A stretch of 9,180 nucleotides of DNA from Bacillota bacterium (GTDB lineage: Bacteria; Bacillota; Sulfobacillia; RBS10-35; JAJYVN01). Made by a program: the position numbers and the translations under genes. Positions 6,253 through 9,180 of the stretch are shown in pieces. Location of the stretch: contig JAJYVN010000109.1 in assembly GCA_021791995.1 (NCBI GenBank), positions 1 to 9,180 of the forward strand. The letters run 5' to 3'. Every line of letters starts with the position of its first letter. Within the stretch, counting starts at the first letter, position 1. Under the pieces are notes generated by a model that did not search any database, was not told the DNA's origin, and saw only the letters and a program-made list of their open reading frames with translations.

Positions 6253-6676
6253 GACGCACATGCTCTTGGGTCTGTGTCTGGAGGCGCTGCGGGCCGGCTA
6301 CCGCGTGCGGTTCGTGACCGCCGCGGCGTTGGTGAACGAGTTGCTGCTGGCACAGCGGGAACTGCGGGTGCCCAAGGTGCTCAAGCAGTATGCCGCCTTT
6401 GACCTGGTGGCGATCGACGAGTTGGGTTACGTGCCGTTCAGCCGCGAGGGGGCACAGCTGCTGTTCGAGTTCTTCGCCGAGCGCTACGAGCGGCGGGCGA
6501 CGGCGCTGACGACGAACCTGCCGTTTGCGCAGTGGCCCCAGGTCTTCGGGGACCAGACGATGACGGTAGCGCTGCTGGACCGGCTGACGCACCGCTGTCA
6601 CGTGCTCAGCTTCAACGGTGAGAGCTACCGGGTACGGGAGAGCCGTGAGCGCGCCTCGAGGACGGAAGGCGCCTGA
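6253..6676 (+). pseudogene. istB: istB 3' part, separated from its start by the RIT element
   Basis: This is the C-terminal half of IstB. It begins inside Walker A (the last base of the Lys codon, then Thr-His-Met) and contains Walker B LVAIDELGY, followed by the typical IstB end with TTNLPF, LLDRL and a RVRESR-like tail, stopping at 6676. In the reconstructed protein it covers residues 117-257. The local frame stays open back through the palindrome to a TTG at 6221 and encodes LPLCKALHKGKTH, so a short product could be made. It would lack the GxxG part of the P-loop and the N-terminal domain. It ends 15 bp before the next gene, indicating one original operon. Confidence 0.9.
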
Positions 6677-6691
6677 CAAAGGGGTGAGACG

Positions 6692-7126
6692 ATGGAGCCG
6701 AGGGGACTGCGGACACGCGCCGTGGTGACGTACCTGACCCCAACGGAAGCCCGTATGGTGGAAGTGGCGCGGTATCTGGACGGTGGCAGCTCACCACAGC
6801 CGCGGAGCACCTGGCTGCTGGCGCGGGCGGTGGAGCGATTGCAGGCCCACGCGGCCACGGGAAGCCGACTGGCGGCGGCCGCACTGGTGGAACTCCGGCT
6901 GGCCTACCGCCTGATGGGTGTGCCGCAGGACGGCCGCAAGCCAGCCAAGGCTAGGTTCTGGGTGGCCGTACGGTTGGACGCTCTGGCCGATCTGGCGAAC
7001 CGCCTCCAGGACACGGAGGCCGAAGCTGAGGCGCGCGCCGCGCTGGCGGCATTGCGGGCACCGAAAGAGTCAAGACCAGTCCATAGTACTATGGCCTCGG
7101 CAGGGCCGCCGGCGAGGGGTGCTTGA
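6692..7126 (+). CDS. Third ORF of the IS21-family element, unknown helical protein
   Basis: I do not recognise this protein of 144 residues. It follows the istB stop by 15 bp and has AAGGGG about 8 bases before its ATG, so it was probably co-transcribed with istAB. It lies inside the IS, since the right-end repeats come later. Codon third positions are G/C-biased as in istA/istB. The sequence is rich in Ala, Leu and Arg and predicted mostly helical: a first segment at about 17-32, a helical stretch at 42-75, a second at 88-128, and a loose Pro/Ser/Gly tail. No signal peptide, membrane segment, cysteine or catalytic motif is visible. It could be an accessory transposition protein, a small regulator, or a passenger gene. 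Which of these is not shown by sequence. Confidence 0.7.
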   Translation: MEPRGLRTRAVVTYLTPTEARMVEVARYLDGGSSPQPRSTWLLARAVERLQAHAATGSRLAAAALVELRLAYRLMGVPQDGRKPAKARFWVAVRLDALADLANRLQDTEAEAEARAALAALRAPKESRPVHSTMASAGPPARGA

Positions 7127-7296
7127 GGCGGACGGTGAGTGATCCAGGACATAACCCATGGACTGCCGCTCATGCCAGCATCGCCCCGCGAACGCTCACC
7201 CCAGGCCACCGGATCACAGGGGGGATGTGCCGCAGTCAGACACCGGACTCAGGACCCAAGGGAGGGGAATCCCACACGACCCCGCACCCTGCCCCC

Positions 7297-7347
7297 TGGT
7301 CCCCATTTCAATGACCACGGTGGTCCCCATTTCGATTGACACGGGCA
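7297..7347 (-). repeat. IS21-family right end with two transposase-site repeats
   Basis: TGGTCCCCATTTCAATGACC (7297-7316) and a copy at 7321-7341 form a 24-bp-period tandem, inverted relative to the left-end units, and the element finishes in GGGCA at 7347. Between the third ORF and this end (7127-7296) there are about 170 bp with no gene or clear structure. Confidence 0.82.
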
Positions 7348-7354
7348 GCTTAAC
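7348..7354. repeat. Right target-site duplication of the IS21-family element
   Basis: This is an exact second copy of GCTTAAC from 705-711, directly after the last base of the element. Confidence 0.88.
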
Positions 7355-8057
7355 GGGTTCCCGTTGCAGATTCTCGATCGGTTAACCGCTTTTAAATGTG
7401 TCATGGGGGCGATCCACCCGTCCACGAAAGGTCTGCCAGATCAAGCATTGGCTCGTCGCAACCTAGTCAGCTTTAACCATAGTCGTCAACAGCCATCCCG
7501 TGCTTGGCTCCGCCTGGACCGGGGAAACGTTGGCCTCTGGCCGTCGGACGACGCGCGGCAGTGACGTGGACCAGATGGGGCGCTCGGTGGCTTGCGACGC
7601 GCACGCGAGGATCGCCCCTCGCTGGCCCGGTTGGACTGGCACCACCATGCTGACTCTGCATGCGTGTCAGGCCAATGGTGCCGCTTCGTGGGACATCCTC
7701 ACACTGGCCTCCCCCTGTTTTCCTCATTCCATAAATCCATGCATGAAACACGCATCGGCCCGGGTGGTCACGCTCTGATGCCGAAGACCGATCATCCTCC
7801 GACCAAAGGAGGGCGCCACAATCCCAAGGGCCCCCGGTACACGGTTGTCCGGACAAAGTGCGCGTACGGGGCATTCGCATCGAGTTCATCGATTCCGCCC
7901 AACGCGGGCATCGCGCGTTCTTGATCATGAGCCGCCCCCTTAGGTTCATCGGGATTTGAAACAGGCCGCCCTTTCGATCCCCAAATCGGGACGCCCCTCA
8001 TATCGTGAACCGCGCTATCGGCCCCACTGAGGGCTGGCCGCAGGAAGGGGTCGAGGC
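7355..8057. other. Intergenic region between the IS and cysH, no supported gene
   Basis: Open frames on both strands here (for example 7592-7924 on +, 7473-7949 on -) lack ribosome-binding sites and recognisable domains. Small inverted repeats are visible: AACGGG/CCCGTT at about 7352-7365, and CCTCC/GGAGG at 7796-7800 and 7808-7812. The last 150 bases before cysH presumably hold its promoter and leader. I recognise no SAM, T-box or other riboswitch consensus and no strong -35/-10 pair there. Confidence 0.55.
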
Positions 8058-8831
8058 ATGCCTGGGGAGATTACGAACGAGTTGACCCGTGCCACGGGAT
8101 CGGTGGATGCGCCAGCGCTGTCCGAAGAAAGAGCAGGGGCACCGGAAACGGCGGAACTCGCGGCACAAAACGAGGCCTTCCAGCGGCGGGGCGGCCCGGC
8201 GGAAGAGGTGCTTCGCTTTGTGGCAGAGCGCTACACGCCGGACGTCGTGCTGGCCTGTTCCTTTGGTGCAGAGGATTGCCTGCTGGTGGATATGCTCAGT
8301 CGCGTGGCAGCAGCGATTGGCATCTTCTATCTAGACACGCAATTGCTCTTCCCTGAGACATACGCGACGTTGCACCGCCTTGAGGAGCGTTACGGGGTCC
8401 ATCCAATGCGTGTAGTGCCGGACCAGGACGTCGATGCCCAAGCCGAAACGTATGGTCCAGCTTTGTGGGAAAGACAACCGGATCTGTGCTGCCAGTTGCG
8501 CAAGGTGCAACCGTTGCGGCGGGCGTTGGCAGGGCAACGGGCGTGGATCACCGGCATTCGACGCGAACAGGCGCCGACACGGGCCAATGCACCGTTTGTG
8601 ACCTGGGATGACAAGTTTGGTTTGGTCAAAGCCAACCCCTTGGCAGCCTGGACGAATCAGGACGTATGGCGGTACGTGCACGCGCACGATGTACCGTATA
8701 ACCCGTTGCACGATCAGGGGTTTCCGAGCATCGGCTGCTGGCCCTGTACCCGAGCCGTCCGCGTCGGGGAGGATCCGCGATCGGGCCGTTGGTCGGGTCG
8801 GGAGAAGACCGAGTGCGGGTTGCACCAGTAA
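8058..8831 (+). CDS. cysH: CysH, iron-sulfur adenylyl-sulfate (APS) reductase
   Basis: This enzyme reduces APS (or PAPS) to sulfite with thioredoxin, in cytoplasmic assimilatory sulfate reduction. The product is 257 residues with AGGAAGGGG 7 bases before ATG 8058. The adenylyl-binding PP-loop is at 68-73 (SFGAED), followed by YLDTQLLFPET at 91-101. Cys144-Cys145 (CCQLRKVQPL) and Cys227/Cys230 (CWPC) are the four ligands of the [4Fe-4S] cluster that marks the APS-using plant/bacterial type. The substrate-binding segment TGIRREQAPTRA is at 165-176. The catalytic cysteine is Cys253 in the C-terminal ECGLH. All key residues are present, so it should be active. The first 40 or so residues are a polar extension. 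No other sulfate-assimilation gene is in view. A short hairpin follows 10 bp downstream. Confidence 0.95.
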   Translation: MPGEITNELTRATGSVDAPALSEERAGAPETAELAAQNEAFQRRGGPAEEVLRFVAERYTPDVVLACSFGAEDCLLVDMLSRVAAAIGIFYLDTQLLFPETYATLHRLEERYGVHPMRVVPDQDVDAQAETYGPALWERQPDLCCQLRKVQPLRRALAGQRAWITGIRREQAPTRANAPFVTWDDKFGLVKANPLAAWTNQDVWRYVHAHDVPYNPLHDQGFPSIGCWPCTRAVRVGEDPRSGRWSGREKTECGLHQ

Positions 8832-8840
8832 GCACCATAC

Positions 8841-8855
8841 GGGTCCTTCGGACCC
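8841..8855 (+). other. Short hairpin just after cysH
   Basis: GGGTCC pairs with GGACCC around a 3-base TTC loop, starting 10 bp after the cysH stop. No T-run follows, so termination is uncertain. It could stabilise the mRNA end. Confidence 0.4.
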
Positions 8856-8867
8856 AGGGAGGGATCG

Positions 8868-9062
8868 ATGTTGCCGACGTGTCCGCAGCACCGCACCGTG
8901 GGAATCCCCACGGTGCCGACCCAGCCTCTGACCACCGGCCCTAGTGGTGTCAACTGCTGCCCGATTTGCCTGACAAACCGCGACAACCGTTGTTCGTGCC
9001 GCCCCAATCCGGCTTGCGCCGGTTGCCCATGGTTCCCTCTCCCCTTGCGGAGAAGGAGTTGA
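8868..9062 (+). CDS. Small cysteine-rich ORF downstream of cysH, unknown
   Basis: This 64-residue frame has GGGAGGG 4 bases before its ATG and starts 36 bp after cysH. It encodes eight cysteines (5, 30, 31, 34, 42, 44, 50, 53), including CCPIC, CSC and CAGC, which could bind zinc or an iron-sulfur cluster. It matches no family I know. Against it, a perfect 10-bp hairpin (8893-8916) lies within the frame and the protein is Pro-rich with little predicted order, so the region may be structured noncoding DNA instead. Confidence 0.4.
   Translation: MLPTCPQHRTVGIPTVPTQPLTTGPSGVNCCPICLTNRDNRCSCRPNPACAGCPWFPLPLRRRS
8893..8916. other. Strong perfect hairpin, 10-bp stem with 4-nt loop
   Basis: GCACCGTGGG (8893-8902) pairs with CCCACGGTGC (8907-8916) around AATC. 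No T-run follows on +, and none precedes it for - transcripts. It could be a terminator lacking a U-tract, an RNA-processing element, or part of a small RNA after cysH. A weaker ACCAC/GTGGT pair follows within 35 bp. Confidence 0.55.
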
Positions 9063-9106
9063 CCCGTTTGCGCGTGAGTTGGGTCGACGGGCTATTGGGA
9101 GTCGTC

Positions 9107-9180
9107 CTATGGCTCTCGCGGCAAGCCGCTTGCGCACTCACATAGGACCAGCACCAGCCCCACCACATCGGCCAGCACCT
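9107..9180 (-). CDS. Possible 3' end of a minus-strand gene running off the window
   Basis: Read on the minus strand from the right edge, one frame gives VLADVVGLVLVLCECASGLP then a few residues and TAG at 9107-9109. Its codons are strongly G/C-ending (GTG CTG GCC GAT GTG GTG), which looks coding, and the peptide is hydrophobic. Only about 23 codons are visible, so neither the gene nor its product can be established. Confidence 0.25.
   Translation of the reverse strand, partial: VLADVVGLVLVLCECASGLPREP

Larger units (their letters stand above)
712..7347 (+). mobile_element. IS21-family insertion sequence, interrupted by a RIT element
   Basis: The element starts TGCC and ends GGCA, has a perfect 7-bp duplication on both sides, and has multiple transposase-site repeats at each end. 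It encodes IstA and IstB, the diagnostic pair of the IS21 family. It measures 6636 bp as it stands. Without the inserted 3507 bp (2746-6252) it would be 3129 bp, longer than the usual 2-2.5 kb, because it also holds a third ORF (6692-7126) and about 170 bp of right subterminal noncoding DNA. IstA is intact but istB is split, so transposition should require excision of the inner element or an IstB supplied in trans. Confidence 0.9.

Noticed and set aside
7473..7949. Minus-strand frame of 158 codons between the IS and cysH
   Set aside because: It has no ribosome-binding site, no recognisable domain, and composition like other chance frames. A plus-strand frame overlaps it just as well.
7355..8057. 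SAM or other sulfur-responsive riboswitch upstream of cysH
   Set aside because: I looked for conserved riboswitch core sequences and a terminator or anti-terminator before the start codon and saw none I could support.
9059..9145. Short plus-strand frame (28 codons, hydrophobic, preceded by AGAAGGAG)
   Set aside because: The Shine-Dalgarno-like sequence touches the first TTG, the peptide is very short, and it conflicts with the more coding-like minus-strand frame ending at 9107.

Overview
The window is GC-rich bacterial accessory DNA. No gene in it fixes the species. The only clear housekeeping gene is cysH, an assimilatory iron-sulfur APS reductase, at 8058-8831. Everything from 712 to 7347 is mobile DNA.

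Layout. Positions 1-704 hold no gene I can support. Positions 712-7347 are an IS21-family insertion sequence. It is bounded by a perfect 7-bp target duplication (GCTTAAC at 705-711 and 7348-7354), and each end carries two copies of an about 21-bp transposase-site repeat. It carries istA (DDE transposase, +), istB (AAA+ helper ATPase, +) and a third small ORF of unknown function (6692-7126, +). A second element sits inside istB, on the other strand: a recombinase-in-trio (RIT) element of about 3.5 kb (2746-6246). Its three overlapping tyrosine-recombinase genes (ritA, ritB, ritC, minus strand) each have an intact R-K-HxxR-H-Y active site. The RIT split istB exactly within the glycine-lysine codons of the Walker A motif. 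Removing 2746-6252 restores a 257-residue IstB with a perfect GVPGTGKTH P-loop.

The RIT ends are the most interesting part. The insertion is flanked by the 6-bp sequence GGGCAA. The predicted circle junction would be arm CTTTACATAA, spacer GGGCAA, arm TTATGCAAAG, which has the layout of a tyrosine-recombinase core site. The same 26-bp site occurs complete and inverted inside the right end (6211-6236). As a result the terminal inverted repeat (28 bp, perfect) extends across the GGGCAA that also belongs to istB, and the right tip is a perfect 32-bp palindrome (6221-6252). This suggests GGGCAA-directed targeting of P-loop codons, and possible inversion of the recombinase operon.

Beyond the IS lie about 700 bp without a convincing gene (7355-8057), then cysH, then a short cysteine-rich ORF containing a strong hairpin. 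The tail of a possible minus-strand gene runs off the right edge.

In working order the IS would use IstA plus IstB to transpose. With istB split by the RIT, the composite should be immobile unless the RIT excises or an IstB acts in trans. The RIT itself looks intact.
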